Shown in pieces: positions 19,576 to 28,559 of a DNA stretch of 64,000 nt. Location of the stretch: assembly GCF_001523745.2 (NCBI RefSeq), contig NZ_CP013386.1, positions 682,001 through 746,000 of the forward strand, read 5' to 3'. This DNA comes from Burkholderia mayonis (GTDB taxonomy: Bacteria > Pseudomonadota > Gammaproteobacteria > Burkholderiales > Burkholderiaceae). The first letter of the stretch is position 1. Each line of letters starts with the position of its first letter. The translations under genes were made by a program, and so were the position numbers. The notes below the pieces were generated by a model. The model ran no database searches. It saw only the letters and a program-made list of their open reading frames with translations, and was not told the origin of the DNA.

Positions 19576-20157
19576 TTACGCCTTCGACAGCGCCTTGAGC
19601 GACAGCTTGATGCCTTCGGACACGCCGGTGCCGGCCGGCACGTTCTTGATCGCGGCGAGCGCTTCCTTTTCCGAATAGCCGAGCGCAACGAGCGCGTTGA
19701 GGATGTCGGTCGCGTGGTCGGACGGGGACGCCGCGCCGGCGAGCGGGCCGAGATCGGCGCCGAGCTTGCCTTTGAGTTCGAGGAGCAGGCGCTCGGCCGT
19801 CTTCTTGCCGATGCCGGGCACGCGTGTGAGGCGCGCGGCGTCCTGCAGCGTGACCGCTTGCGACAGCTCCGCGACGCTCATCCCGGACAGCACGGCGAGC
19901 GCCATCCGCGCGCCGACGCCTGTGATCTTGAGCAGTTCGCGGAACGTCGAGCGCTCTTGCGGCGTCAGGAAGCCGTACAGCAGGTGCGCGTCCTCGCGGA
20001 CGATCAGTTGGGTCAGCAGCGCGACCTTCTCGCCCGTGTGCGGCAGGTTGTAGAACGTGCTCATCGGTACGTCGACTTCATAGCCGACGCCGTTGCAGTC
20101 GACGAGGAGGTGCGGGGGATTCTTTTCGAGCAGGGTGCCGGCGATGCGACCGATCAT
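19576..20157 (-). CDS. ruvA: Holliday junction DNA helicase subunit RuvA
   Basis: Tetrameric junction-binding protein, 193 residues. It starts [20 protein letters not shown] and has helix-hairpin-helix repeats ([18 protein letters not shown] and [20 protein letters not shown]) and a C-terminal RuvB-contact domain ([15 protein letters not shown]). The frame is open a further 104 codons upstream, but family similarity starts exactly at this ATG. Confidence 0.97.
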   Translation of the reverse strand: MIGRIAGTLLEKNPPHLLVDCNGVGYEVDVPMSTFYNLPHTGEKVALLTQLIVREDAHLLYGFLTPQERSTFRELLKITGVGARMALAVLSGMSVAELSQAVTLQDAARLTRVPGIGKKTAERLLLELKGKLGADLGPLAGAASPSDHATDILNALVALGYSEKEALAAIKNVPAGTGVSEGIKLSLKALSKA

Positions 20158-20474
20158 GGCGAGTGCGGGACGGAACGGAAAGCGCGAGTGTAGCGCACCG
20201 CAGTGCGCGCGCGGCAGCGGGACGGCCGGAAGATCGCCAGCGGGCTGCGGGTTGCGTGCGGCGAGCGTGGCCGACGGGACGGTGCGCCGGGCGCGTTCGG
20301 AGTATCCGGGCTGCGTGGGGGCGGCTCGAGCGGCAGGCGTGGTTGGCGTTGCCGGGAGTGTTGGAATTGCCGGCGCGTCCGGCGCGTTTGAGGCAATGGA
20401 TGGGGGGTGATCGACGACGATTGATTCGAGCGGAGGCGGTGCCGGCGTCCGCAATGCGTCGCCGGACATCCGCG
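20158..20474. other. spacer between ruvC and ruvA with an in-frame open extension
   Basis: 317 bases on the ruv transcript. On the minus strand the ruvA frame stays open through it, back to an ATG at 20469, five bases after the ruvC stop. The encoded stretch is Pro/Ala/Arg-rich and of low complexity (for example [20 protein letters not shown]). It is most likely untranslated; no other feature is seen. Confidence 0.45.
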
Positions 20475-21017
20475 TTACCCGACGAGCCGTCCGCGCCGAA
20501 CGCGCAGCCCTTTTTTCGCGAGCGCGGGCGCGATGCCGCCGAGCGTGTTGAGCGTGTCGCCGCCGTGCGCGTGGCAGATCGCCATCCCGAGCGCGTCGGC
20601 CGCGTCGGTGCCGGGCCGTCCGGACAGACTCAGCAGGCGTGCGACCATTTCCTGCATCTGCTCTTTCGTCGCGCGTCCGTAGCCGACCACCGCCTGCTTG
20701 AGCTGCAGCGCCGTGTATTCGGCGACGGGCAGGCCGCCCGACACGAGCCCGCAGATCGCCGCGCCGCGCGCCTGGCCGAGAAGCAGCGTCGATTGCGGAT
20801 TGACGTTGACGAACACTTTTTCGATCGCCGCCTGATCGGGGGTGTGCTCGCGGATCAACGTCGAGATGCCGTCGTAGATCGTGCCGAGCCGCGTGGGCAG
20901 GTCGGCCGTGGGGGTCTTGATCACGCCGCTTGCGACGTACGCGAGCTGATGGCCGCTGACGTCGATCACGCCGAAGCCCGTGACGCGCAAGCCGGGGTCG
21001 ATGCCGATGATTCGCAT
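20475..21017 (-). CDS. ruvC: Holliday junction resolvase RuvC
   Basis: Endonuclease that cuts four-way junctions, 180 residues. The N-terminal [16 protein letters not shown] places the catalytic Asp at residue 7. Further acidic residues lie in AAIEKVFVN and [16 protein letters not shown]. The upstream 36 codons in frame are not used, because the family start is MRIIGID. It follows purH behind a terminator. Confidence 0.96.
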   Translation of the reverse strand: MRIIGIDPGLRVTGFGVIDVSGHQLAYVASGVIKTPTADLPTRLGTIYDGISTLIREHTPDQAAIEKVFVNVNPQSTLLLGQARGAAICGLVSGGLPVAEYTALQLKQAVVGYGRATKEQMQEMVARLLSLSGRPGTDAADALGMAICHAHGGDTLNTLGGIAPALAKKGLRVRRGRLVG

Positions 21018-21153
21018 GAAAAAACGGAAAAGCTGTCTGCGTCCGATACTACACGAATGACGCGGGATCTCGGCGAAGGCGGGGCGCAATCGCCGAACCG
21101 AAAAGCCACTGCGCCGAAAAATCACCGCGTGCCCCGTCGAGATCGCACGTCCG

Positions 21154-21187
21154 ATAAAAAACCCGGCGGTGAGACACCGCCGGGTTT
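21154..21187 (-). terminator. terminator of the dusB-fis-purH operon
   Basis: Stem AAACCCGGCGGT / ACCGCCGGGTTT at 21159-21187, with the minus-strand T-tract corresponding to ATAAAAAA at 21154-21161. It is 25 bases beyond the purH stop. Confidence 0.85.
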
Positions 21188-21212
21188 CGCTGAAAACGAC
21201 GCGTCGCGAGAA

Positions 21213-22778
21213 TCAGTGACGGAAGTGGCGCACGCCCGTCAGCACCATCGCGATGTTGTGCTCGTCGGCTGCGGCGATCACTTCGTCGTCGCGCACGGAG
21301 CCGCCCGGCTGGATCACGCAGGTCGCGCCCGCCGTGACGACGACGTCGAGGCCGTCGCGGAACGGGAAGAAGGCGTCCGACGCGACCGCCGAGCCGGCGA
21401 GCGTGAGGTCCGCGTTCTGCGCCTTGATGCTAGCGATGCGCGCCGAATCGACGCGGCTCATCTGGCCCGCGCCAACGCCGAGCGTCATCCCGTTGCCGCA
21501 GAACACGATTGCGTTCGACTTCACGTACTTCGCGACGCGCCATGCGAACAGCAGGTCGTCCATTTCCTTCGGCGTCGGGTGGCGCTTCGTGACGACGCGC
21601 AGCTCGCGCGGCTGGACGTTCTTCGAATCGAGCGACTGCACGAGCAGGCCGCCGCCGACGCGCTTCAGGTCGAACGCGTTGTGGCCGTCGCCCAGCGCGA
21701 TCTCGAGGAGACGCACGTTCTGCTTCGCCGCGAGCACCTGCTTCGCCGCATCCGAGAACGACGGCGCGATCAGCACTTCGACGAACTGCTTCGCCACCGC
21801 TTGCGCGGCGGCTTCGTCGACTTCGCGGTTGAACGCGATGATGCCACCGAACGCCGACGTCGGATCGGTCTGGAACGCCTTCGCGTACGCTTCGGCCGCA
21901 TCCGCGCCGAGCGCGACGCCACACGGATTCGCGTGCTTGATGATCACGCATGCGGGCGCGTCGAACGTCTTCACGCATTCCCACGCGGCGTCCGAATCGG
22001 CGATGTTGTTGTACGACAGTTCCTTGCCCTGCAACTGGCGGTAGTTCGCGAGCGCGCCGGCCGGCGTCGCGATGTCGCGGTAGAACGCAGCGCTCTGGTG
22101 CGGGTTTTCGCCGTAGCGCAGGTCCTGCACCTTGTCGAACGCGAGGTTCAGCGTCGCCGGGTACGGGTTGCGCGAGCCGTGCTGCAGGTCTTCCGTCAGG
22201 CTCGTCAGATAGTTCGTGATCGCGCCGTCGTACTGCGCGGTGTGCGCGAACACCTTGGTCGCGAGGCGGAAGTTCGTCTTGTAGCCGACCGTGTTGTCGT
22301 TCGCCTTCATCTCGTCGAGCACGACCGCGTAGTCGGCCGGATCGACGACGACCGTCACGTCGCGGTGGTTCTTCGCCGCCGAGCGCAGCATCGTCGGGCC
22401 GCCGATGTCGATGTTCTCGATCGCGTCGGCGAGCGTGCAGTCGTCCTTCGCAATCGTCTGGACGAACGGATACAGGTTCACGACGAGGAGATCGATCGTC
22501 GGAATCCCGTGCGCTTCGAGCGCCTGCATGTGCTCGGGCAGGTCGCGGCGAGCGAGGATGCCGCCATGCACCTTCGGGTGCAGCGTCTTCACGCGCCCAT
22601 CGAGCATTTCCGGGAAGCCGGTGTAGTCGGCCACTTCGGTGACGGGCAGGCCCGCGTCGGCGAGCAGTTTCGCGGTGCCGCCCGTCGACAGCAGCTTGAC
22701 GCCGAGTTCGGACAGCGCTTTTGCGAAGTCGACGATGCCGGTCTTGTCGGAAACGGAAATGAGCGCTTGCTTGATCAT
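21213..22778 (-). CDS. purH: bifunctional AICAR transformylase / IMP cyclohydrolase
   Basis: Last two steps of IMP synthesis, 521 residues. The N-terminal MGS-like cyclohydrolase domain (about 1-150) has [20 protein letters not shown] and [15 protein letters not shown]. The transformylase domain (about 195-521) has [12 protein letters not shown] with the catalytic Lys-His pair, [11 protein letters not shown], and [11 protein letters not shown]. It is the last gene after dusB-fis, 43 bases from fis. Confidence 0.97.
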   Translation of the reverse strand: MIKQALISVSDKTGIVDFAKALSELGVKLLSTGGTAKLLADAGLPVTEVADYTGFPEMLDGRVKTLHPKVHGGILARRDLPEHMQALEAHGIPTIDLLVVNLYPFVQTIAKDDCTLADAIENIDIGGPTMLRSAAKNHRDVTVVVDPADYAVVLDEMKANDNTVGYKTNFRLATKVFAHTAQYDGAITNYLTSLTEDLQHGSRNPYPATLNLAFDKVQDLRYGENPHQSAAFYRDIATPAGALANYRQLQGKELSYNNIADSDAAWECVKTFDAPACVIIKHANPCGVALGADAAEAYAKAFQTDPTSAFGGIIAFNREVDEAAAQAVAKQFVEVLIAPSFSDAAKQVLAAKQNVRLLEIALGDGHNAFDLKRVGGGLLVQSLDSKNVQPRELRVVTKRHPTPKEMDDLLFAWRVAKYVKSNAIVFCGNGMTLGVGAGQMSRVDSARIASIKAQNADLTLAGSAVASDAFFPFRDGLDVVVTAGATCVIQPGGSVRDDEVIAAADEHNIAMVLTGVRHFRH

Positions 22779-22821
22779 GATGGAACCACCAATAGCCAGA
22801 AAACGGGGACGGGGCGGCCGC

Positions 22822-23055
22822 CTACAGCAGGCCGTGCTGCTGCAGCTTCTTGCGCAGCGTGTTGCGATTGATGCCGAGGTACTCCGCGGCGAGCGACTGG
22901 TTGCCGCCCGCCTGTTCGAGCACGACTTCGAGCATAGGCTTTTCGACGCACGACATCACCATCTCGTAGACGTCGTGCGGATTGGAGCCGTCGAGATCCC
23001 GGAAGTAGCCACCCAGGCTGTCGCGGACGCATTGTTCGATGTTGTGCTTGCTCAT
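22822..23055 (-). CDS. fis: Fis-type DNA-binding protein
   Basis: Small nucleoid-associated protein, 77 residues. The C-terminal helix-turn-helix [21 protein letters not shown] is the classic Fis motif, preceded by the dimerising helices ([20 protein letters not shown]). It lacks part of the E. coli N-terminal beta-hairpin, as is usual in betaproteobacteria. The ATG overlaps the dusB stop (ATGA), reproducing the conserved dusB-fis pair. Confidence 0.93.
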   Translation of the reverse strand: MSKHNIEQCVRDSLGGYFRDLDGSNPHDVYEMVMSCVEKPMLEVVLEQAGGNQSLAAEYLGINRNTLRKKLQQHGLL

Positions 23056-24116
23056 GCTGCTAATTGGTTAGGATCGCCCGGCTCGCCGCGGCCGCCGTCT
23101 TCTTCGTCCACGTAGACGAGGCGGTCGGACAATGCCTGTTGCGCGTCGAAGAATTCGTTGACGGCGGCAAGTTGCTCGCGCGTGGAATCGAGCGTATTCA
23201 TCCGGTGCCGGAATCCGTTGGCACCGGAAAGGCCGCGAGTGTACCAGCCGATGTGCTTGCGCGCAGTACGGACTCCCGTGAATTCGCCGTAGAACGCGTA
23301 GTGATCCTCGAGGTGCTCGTTCATCACCTGGCGGATCTCGTCGATGCGCGGCGGCGGCAGGAGCTCGCCGCTTTGCAGGAAATGACCGATTTCTCGAAAA
23401 AGCCATGGCCTTCCTTGCGCCGCGCGGCCGATCATCAGCGCGTCGGCGCCCGTTGCTTCGAGCACCGCCTTCGCTTTCTGCGGCGACGTAATGTCGCCGT
23501 TCGCGACGACCGGAATGTGCACCGCACTCTTCACGGCAGCGATCGTGTCGTATTCGGCGTCGCCGCGGTACAGATCGGCGCGGGTTCTGCCGTGCACGGT
23601 CAGCATCGAGATGCCGGCTGCCTCGGCGAGCTTCGCGACCATGATCGCGTTCTTGTGTTCGCGGTCCCAGCCGGTTCGGATCTTCAGTGTGACGGGCACC
23701 GCATCAGGCCCCGTGCCGACCGCGGCGACCACCGCCTCGACGATTCGCTGCACGAGCGGTTCGTTCTGCAGCAGCGCGGAGCCGGCGGCGACGTTGCAGA
23801 CCTTCTTCGCCGGACAGCCCATGTTGATGTCGATGATCTGCGCGCCGTTCGCGACGTTGTGACGCGCGGCCTCGGCCATCATCACCGGATCGGCGCCCGC
23901 GATCTGCACTGCGATCGGTTCGACTTCGCCCGCGTGGTTCGCGCGGCGCATCGTCTTCTCGCTCTTCCACAACTGCGCGTTCGACGCGACCATCTCGGAC
24001 ACGGCGTAGCCCGCGCCGAGCCGTTTGCACAGCTGGCGGAACGGCCGGTCCGTGACGCCCGCCATCGGGGCGACGAACAGATTGTTGCGCAGGACGTGAG
24101 AGCCTAGGACGGGCAT
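23052..24116 (-). CDS. dusB: tRNA-dihydrouridine synthase B
   Basis: FMN enzyme that reduces specific uridines in tRNA to dihydrouridine. 354 residues. NNLFVAPMAGVTDRPFR is the FMN-barrel entry, DINMGCPAKKV holds the catalytic cysteine, and TVHGRTRADLYRG and PVVANGDI are typical. The frame is open 20 codons upstream, but the ATG at 24116 (MPVLGSHVL) matches the family. First gene of dusB-fis-purH. Confidence 0.94.
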   Translation of the reverse strand: MPVLGSHVLRNNLFVAPMAGVTDRPFRQLCKRLGAGYAVSEMVASNAQLWKSEKTMRRANHAGEVEPIAVQIAGADPVMMAEAARHNVANGAQIIDINMGCPAKKVCNVAAGSALLQNEPLVQRIVEAVVAAVGTGPDAVPVTLKIRTGWDREHKNAIMVAKLAEAAGISMLTVHGRTRADLYRGDAEYDTIAAVKSAVHIPVVANGDITSPQKAKAVLEATGADALMIGRAAQGRPWLFREIGHFLQSGELLPPPRIDEIRQVMNEHLEDHYAFYGEFTGVRTARKHIGWYTRGLSGANGFRHRMNTLDSTREQLAAVNEFFDAQQALSDRLVYVDEEDGGRGEPGDPNQLAA

Positions 24117-24701
24117 CGCAATGGGAGCGCCCGCGCGGGGCGCGGGCGGGGGGCAGGCGAAAGGGAAAACGCGCATTTTACCGTAACCGCTGGTGCCGCC
24201 GAATTAGGCAACTGTCGGCAATCGTTAAATCGTCGATGAATATTGCGTGAATGTGGGATGGCGCATCGTGCGTGGCTGCAAAGCGGAGTACACGCGATGC
24301 GTCGGGAGGTCGTTTCGGGACGCGCGAACCGGCCATGCGAGCGATGTCGCCGACGATGCCGTGCGCGCGTGCTTTGCGGTCGCGCCGATGCGTCGTGCGG
24401 CGTTGCCGCGTGCGTGCCGGCATAGGCTGCGTGGCGGAAAGCGTACGCGAGGTGAGAGATGAGAATCTGGATGTCAGCCGTCAGCCGATTCTGTCGAAAA
24501 ACGCGCTGACCATGGGCGGAGCCAGATTCTCAAGAGCCCTCTTCCTTGGCAGGCGCCCAAGCGTGGCTTGTCGAGCGACCTGACGGGTCGATTCTTCGCG
24601 AATGGCAAGCGAGGTTTCGGAAACGGCGTTTTTCAACGGAATCGGCCATCAATCCGATCGTCAGCCAGCCGCTCGACGCTGAATGGTCGACGCCACCTGC
24701 C
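24117..24701. other. intergenic region between ubiH and dusB
   Basis: 585 bases without a credible gene; short frames here have shadow-like composition. The dusB promoter presumably lies at the left end, on the minus strand around 24120-24250, where composition is lower in GC. An 11-bp perfect inverted repeat, TGAGAATCTGG (24460-24470) and CCAGATTCTCA (24522-24532), flanks a 51-bp segment. Confidence 0.5.
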
Positions 24702-25895
24702 TCACCGCCGCTGCCCGAACATCATCTGCCGCGCGATCGCGGTCTTGAGCGGCGGCACGAATTCGAGCGCGGTGAGCGCCGCGCCGCGCAGCACGGCGAG
24801 CGGTCGCGAGTCGACGGTGAAAAGGCGTGCGAGCGTGTCGGTCGCGCCGATCGTGAGGCGCCTGTCGAGCGCGCGGCGCGCGTTGAACGTCGCGAGCGCG
24901 AGCGGTGTCGCGCCGTGTTCGGACAGCGTCTCGGCGAGCGTGTGCGCGTCGCGCAGCCCGAGGTTGAGCCCCTGGCCCGCGACCGGGTGCAGCGTTTGCG
25001 CGGCGTTGCCGACGATCGCGATCCGTCTGTCGACGAGCGTTTCCGCCGCAGCGAGTCCGAGCGGGAACGCCGCGCGCCCGACGATTTGCGTGAAGCGTCC
25101 CATCCGCGCGCCGAACATCGCGCCGAGTTCCTGCAGGAATGCGTCGTCGGACAATTCGCTGCGCCGCCGCGCGACATCGGGCGCGCAGCACCAGACGAGC
25201 GCGTAGTCCGCCTGCCGCGGGCCGCCGAGCGGCAGCAGCGCGAGCGGGCCTTCGGCGGTGAAGCGCTCCCACGCGACGCGCGGCCGCGGCGCCGACACCG
25301 TGACGGTGCCGACGAGCGCCGTCTGCCCGTAGTCGCGGCTCTTCGCACTCTCGGTCAGCTTGCGCTTCCGGTCGTCGAAGAGGCCGCCCTCCGCGTTGAC
25401 GAGCACGCGCGCGCGCAACTCGCGCGTGCCTTGCAGCGTGTCGAGCGTGATCGTCGCGCCGTCGGCGTCCTGCGTCGGCGAATGCGCGGACGTCGACGTG
25501 AACCAGTGCGCGCGCGTGCCGCGCACCGCGCGCGCGAGCGCCTGCACGATCGAGCCGTAGCGCACGACGTAGCCGAGCGCGGCGAGGTCGTGCTCGTCGC
25601 GATCGATCAGCGTGCGGCCGAAGTGGCCGCGCTGCGACACGTGGATGTGCTCGATCGGCGTCGCGTCGCCCGGCCAGCCGAGCGTATCGAGCAGCATCCG
25701 GCTGCCGTGCGACACGGCAATCGCGCGAGGATCGTTCGCGCTCGCGTCGGGATCGCGTGCGTCGATCAGCGCGACGGACAGCGCACGGGTCGCACTGCGG
25801 CGCGCGAGCCAGCCGGCGAGCGCGAGCCCGACCGGCCCGGCGCCGACGATCGCGATATCGAAGTCGAAAGCAGGCGAAGGGGCGGCGGTCGTCAT
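24702..25895 (-). CDS. ubiH: ubiquinone biosynthesis FAD-dependent hydroxylase (UbiH type)
   Basis: Flavoprotein monooxygenase of the UbiH/UbiF/VisC family, acting on the ubiquinone ring. 397 residues from ATG 25895. The N-terminal FAD dinucleotide fold is AIVGAGPVGLALAGWLA, the middle DG-type motif region lies around LVNAEGG, and the second FAD motif is IAIVGNAAQTLHPVAGQGLN. The choice of UbiH rests on the upstream pepP, since pepP-ubiH order is conserved; the exact ring position oxidised is not certain. Confidence 0.85.
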   Translation of the reverse strand: MTTAAPSPAFDFDIAIVGAGPVGLALAGWLARRSATRALSVALIDARDPDASANDPRAIAVSHGSRMLLDTLGWPGDATPIEHIHVSQRGHFGRTLIDRDEHDLAALGYVVRYGSIVQALARAVRGTRAHWFTSTSAHSPTQDADGATITLDTLQGTRELRARVLVNAEGGLFDDRKRKLTESAKSRDYGQTALVGTVTVSAPRPRVAWERFTAEGPLALLPLGGPRQADYALVWCCAPDVARRRSELSDDAFLQELGAMFGARMGRFTQIVGRAAFPLGLAAAETLVDRRIAIVGNAAQTLHPVAGQGLNLGLRDAHTLAETLSEHGATPLALATFNARRALDRRLTIGATDTLARLFTVDSRPLAVLRGAALTALEFVPPLKTAIARQMMFGQRR

Positions 25896-25938
25896 CGTTC
25901 GTGAATCGTGGGTCTCGGTGGGAAGCAGCGGGTGCGGG

Positions 25939-27351
25939 TCACGGCTGCGGGCGGACGGTCTGGGTCGGCGCATCGCGCATCAGCGCCTCGATCTCGTCCG
26001 CGGCCACCGGCACGTCGCGCGTGATCAGCTCGCATCCCGTCGGCGTGACGAACGCGTCGTCCTCGATCCGGATGCCGATGTCCCAGAATGCCTGCGGCAC
26101 GTCGTCGGCCGGACGCACGTACAGCCCCGGCTCGATCGTGAGCGCCATCCCCGCGTGCAGCACGCGCGACGGCAGCGCGCCGTCGTCGTCGCGCGGCGCG
26201 CGGCGCTCGCGGTAGTCGCCGCAGTCGTGCACGTCCATCCCGAGCCAGTGGCCCGTGCGGTGCATGTAGAAGCGCGTGTACGCGCGCTCGGCGATCACGT
26301 CGTCGACGCTCGCGAAGCGAGTCTTCGGCACGAGGCCGGTGTCGAGCATGCCCTGTGCGAGCACGCGCACCGCGGCGTCGTGCGGCGCGTCGAATGCGGC
26401 GCCCGCGCGCGTCGCCGCGATCGCCGCTTCCTGCGCGGCGAGCACGATCTCGTAGAGCGCGCGCTGCGGGCCTGAAAAGCGGCCGTTCGCCGGGAACGTG
26501 CGCGTGATGTCGGATGCGTAGCCGTCGAGCTCGCATGCCGCGTCGATCAGGATCAGGTCGCCGTCCTCGACGATCGCGTCGCCCGCCGGGTAGTGGAGCA
26601 CGCACGCGTTCGCGCCCGTCGCGACGATCGAGCCGTACGCGGGCGATTGCGCGCCGTGGCGGCGGAACGTGTAAAGCAACTCGGCTTCGAGTTCGTATTC
26701 GCGGATGCCAGGTCGGCATGCGGCCATCGCGCGAAGGTGCGCGAGCGCGGAAATCCCGGCCGCGCGGCGCATGATCGCTTGCTCGTGCGCGTCCTTGACA
26801 AGCCGCATGTCGTCGAGCAGCGGCCCGAGATCGAACGCGGCGCCTGGCGCGGCGACGCCTGCGCGGGCGCGCGAGCGCACCGCGTCAAGCCAGCCGTTCA
26901 GGCGGCCGTCGAATTCGGTCGAAACGCCGAAGCGATAAAAGAGCGCGTGCGCATCGGCGACGATGCGCGGCATTTCGGCGTCGAGCGCGTCGTATGGGAA
27001 CGCGGCGTCGAAGCCGAACGCGTCCCGCGCGGCCTCGGGCCCGAAATGGAACCCTTCCCAGATTTCGCGCTCGGGATTCTTCGCGCGGCAGAACAGGATC
27101 GCACGCGGCGCGTCGTCCGTCGCCGACGCGTCGAGGACGAGGAGCGCGTCGGGCTCGGTGAAGCCCGTCAGGTAGTAGAAGTAGCTGTCGTGCCGGTACG
27201 GATAGCCGCTGTCGCGATTGCGGAGCACTTCCGGCGCGGTGGGCACGATGGCGACGCCGCCGCCTTGCGCGCGCAGCGATGCCAGCACGCGGTCACGGCG
27301 CTGGCGGTAGACGTCGAGGGCGATGGCGGGTTCGGTCGGTTGATTCATCAT
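25939..27351 (-). CDS. pepP: Xaa-Pro aminopeptidase P
   Basis: Metallopeptidase that releases N-terminal residues before proline. 470 residues. The N-terminal domain has DSYFYYLTGFTEPDA. The dinuclear metal ligands of the pita-bread fold are in LILIDAACELDGYASDITRTF, HRTGHWLGMDVHD, MALTIEPGLYV and GIRIEDDAFV. The start is ATG 27351, with a second ATG right after it. It lies 43 bases before ubiH. Confidence 0.95.
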   Translation of the reverse strand: MMNQPTEPAIALDVYRQRRDRVLASLRAQGGGVAIVPTAPEVLRNRDSGYPYRHDSYFYYLTGFTEPDALLVLDASATDDAPRAILFCRAKNPEREIWEGFHFGPEAARDAFGFDAAFPYDALDAEMPRIVADAHALFYRFGVSTEFDGRLNGWLDAVRSRARAGVAAPGAAFDLGPLLDDMRLVKDAHEQAIMRRAAGISALAHLRAMAACRPGIREYELEAELLYTFRRHGAQSPAYGSIVATGANACVLHYPAGDAIVEDGDLILIDAACELDGYASDITRTFPANGRFSGPQRALYEIVLAAQEAAIAATRAGAAFDAPHDAAVRVLAQGMLDTGLVPKTRFASVDDVIAERAYTRFYMHRTGHWLGMDVHDCGDYRERRAPRDDDGALPSRVLHAGMALTIEPGLYVRPADDVPQAFWDIGIRIEDDAFVTPTGCELITRDVPVAADEIEALMRDAPTQTVRPQP

Positions 27352-27749
27352 GCGATTGTAGCGCCGTCGCGCGGGTCGCGCGCGACGGGTGGGGGCGGCG
27401 GGTGGGGGCGGCGGGCCGTCGGTCGTGCGGCGGCGATGCGGCCGCCACGGCGCGCACGCAACGACGCACCGTGCGCGGCGCGATGCCGTGCGGTCCGCGG
27501 GAAATCACGCTTGGCCGGCACGCGCCGGCGCAAAACGGCAGCTCGGGCCCGCGGCAAAAGCCGGACGGCCGCAACGCGAAACCGCACGGCGCAACCTCCG
27601 CTGTCTTGCCCGGTCGCGCGGCCCGCGCGGCGGCCGCGATTGTTGCAAACCATCCACAGGCCGGATGGCCGATTATCAACGGAGACGCAACGGCCGGTTA
27701 TGATCGGCGACAACGTATACTCTCGGGCGGTATTCCCGACAGAAGACAG
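27352..27749. other. divergent promoter region pepP / GST gene
   Basis: 398 bases without a gene. The left two thirds are very GC-rich and featureless. Near the right end, TATACT at 27716-27721 is a possible -10 box for the GST gene, but no good -35 precedes it. Confidence 0.4.
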
Positions 27750-28361
27750 ATGATGAAATTAATCGGTTCGCTCAGCAGCCCGTTCGTCCGCAAGGCGCGA
27801 ATCGTGCTCGCTGAAAAGAAGATCGACTACAAGCTGGAGCTCGAGAACGTCTGGGCGCCGGACACCGACATCCATGCGTCGAACCCGCTCGGCAAGGTGC
27901 CGTGCCTCGTGATGGAGGACGGCGCCGCCGTGTTCGATTCGCGCGTGATCTGCGAATACGTCGACACGCTTTCGCCCGTCGGCAAGCTGATCCCGCCGTC
28001 CGGACGCGAGCGCGTCGAGGTGCGGTGCTGGGAGGCGCTCGGCGACGGCGTGCTCGACGCGTCGGTCGCAATTCGTATCGAGCACACGCAGCGCGAGCCG
28101 CAGCAGCGCAGCGACGCATGGATCGCGCGCCAGCAGCGCAAGATCGACGACGGTCTCGTCGCGATGTCGCAGGGCCTGGGCGGCAAGATGTGGTGCGTCG
28201 GCAATCACTACACGCTTGCCGACATCGCGCTCGGCTGCACGCTCGGCTACCTCGATTTCCGGATGCCCGAAATCAACTGGCGCGAGCGCCATCCGAATCT
28301 CGACAAGCATTTCGTGAAGCTGTCGCAGCGCCAGCCGTTCGTCGACACAGTGCCGCAGTGA
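27750..28361 (+). CDS. glutathione S-transferase family protein
   Basis: 203 residues. The N-terminal thioredoxin-like domain begins MKLIGSLSSPFVRKARIVLAEK and contains the NPLGKVPCLVMEDGAAVFDSRVICEY glutathione-binding region with its cis-proline and Ser-Arg pair. The all-alpha C-terminal domain includes NHYTLADIALGCTLGYLDFR. It is close to the E. coli YibF-like group. Two adjacent ATG codons occur at 27750 and 27753. A terminator follows at once. Confidence 0.88.
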   Translation: MMKLIGSLSSPFVRKARIVLAEKKIDYKLELENVWAPDTDIHASNPLGKVPCLVMEDGAAVFDSRVICEYVDTLSPVGKLIPPSGRERVEVRCWEALGDGVLDASVAIRIEHTQREPQQRSDAWIARQQRKIDDGLVAMSQGLGGKMWCVGNHYTLADIALGCTLGYLDFRMPEINWRERHPNLDKHFVKLSQRQPFVDTVPQ

Positions 28362-28388
28362 CGCGACGCCGCGCGCGGCGTCGATGAC

Positions 28389-28415
28389 AAAACGCCCCGT
28401 TACCGGGGCGTTTTT
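28389..28415 (+). terminator. terminator of GST gene
   Basis: AAAACGCCCCG / CGGGGCGTTTTT with a short TTAC-type loop, 28 bases after the stop. Confidence 0.85.
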
Positions 28416-28524
28416 CGTTTGACGCGCGGCGCGTGGGCGGCGCGCGACGTTTCGATGCGCGAGCCGACGGCCAAGCTCGCCGGCTGCTCGCGATCGCGGT
28501 GCGCCACGCCGCGGCGACTTACGA

Positions 28525-28551
28525 GAAAACGCCCTTCCGAGGGGCGTTTTT
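28525..28551 (-). terminator. terminator of the glutamate-synthase-like gene
   Basis: AAAACGCCC / GGGGCGTTTT hairpin just beyond the minus-strand stop at 28560, with T-tract on the minus strand. Its arms resemble those of the GST-gene terminator 110 bases away. Confidence 0.7.
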
Positions 28552-28559
28552 CTGTCGAA

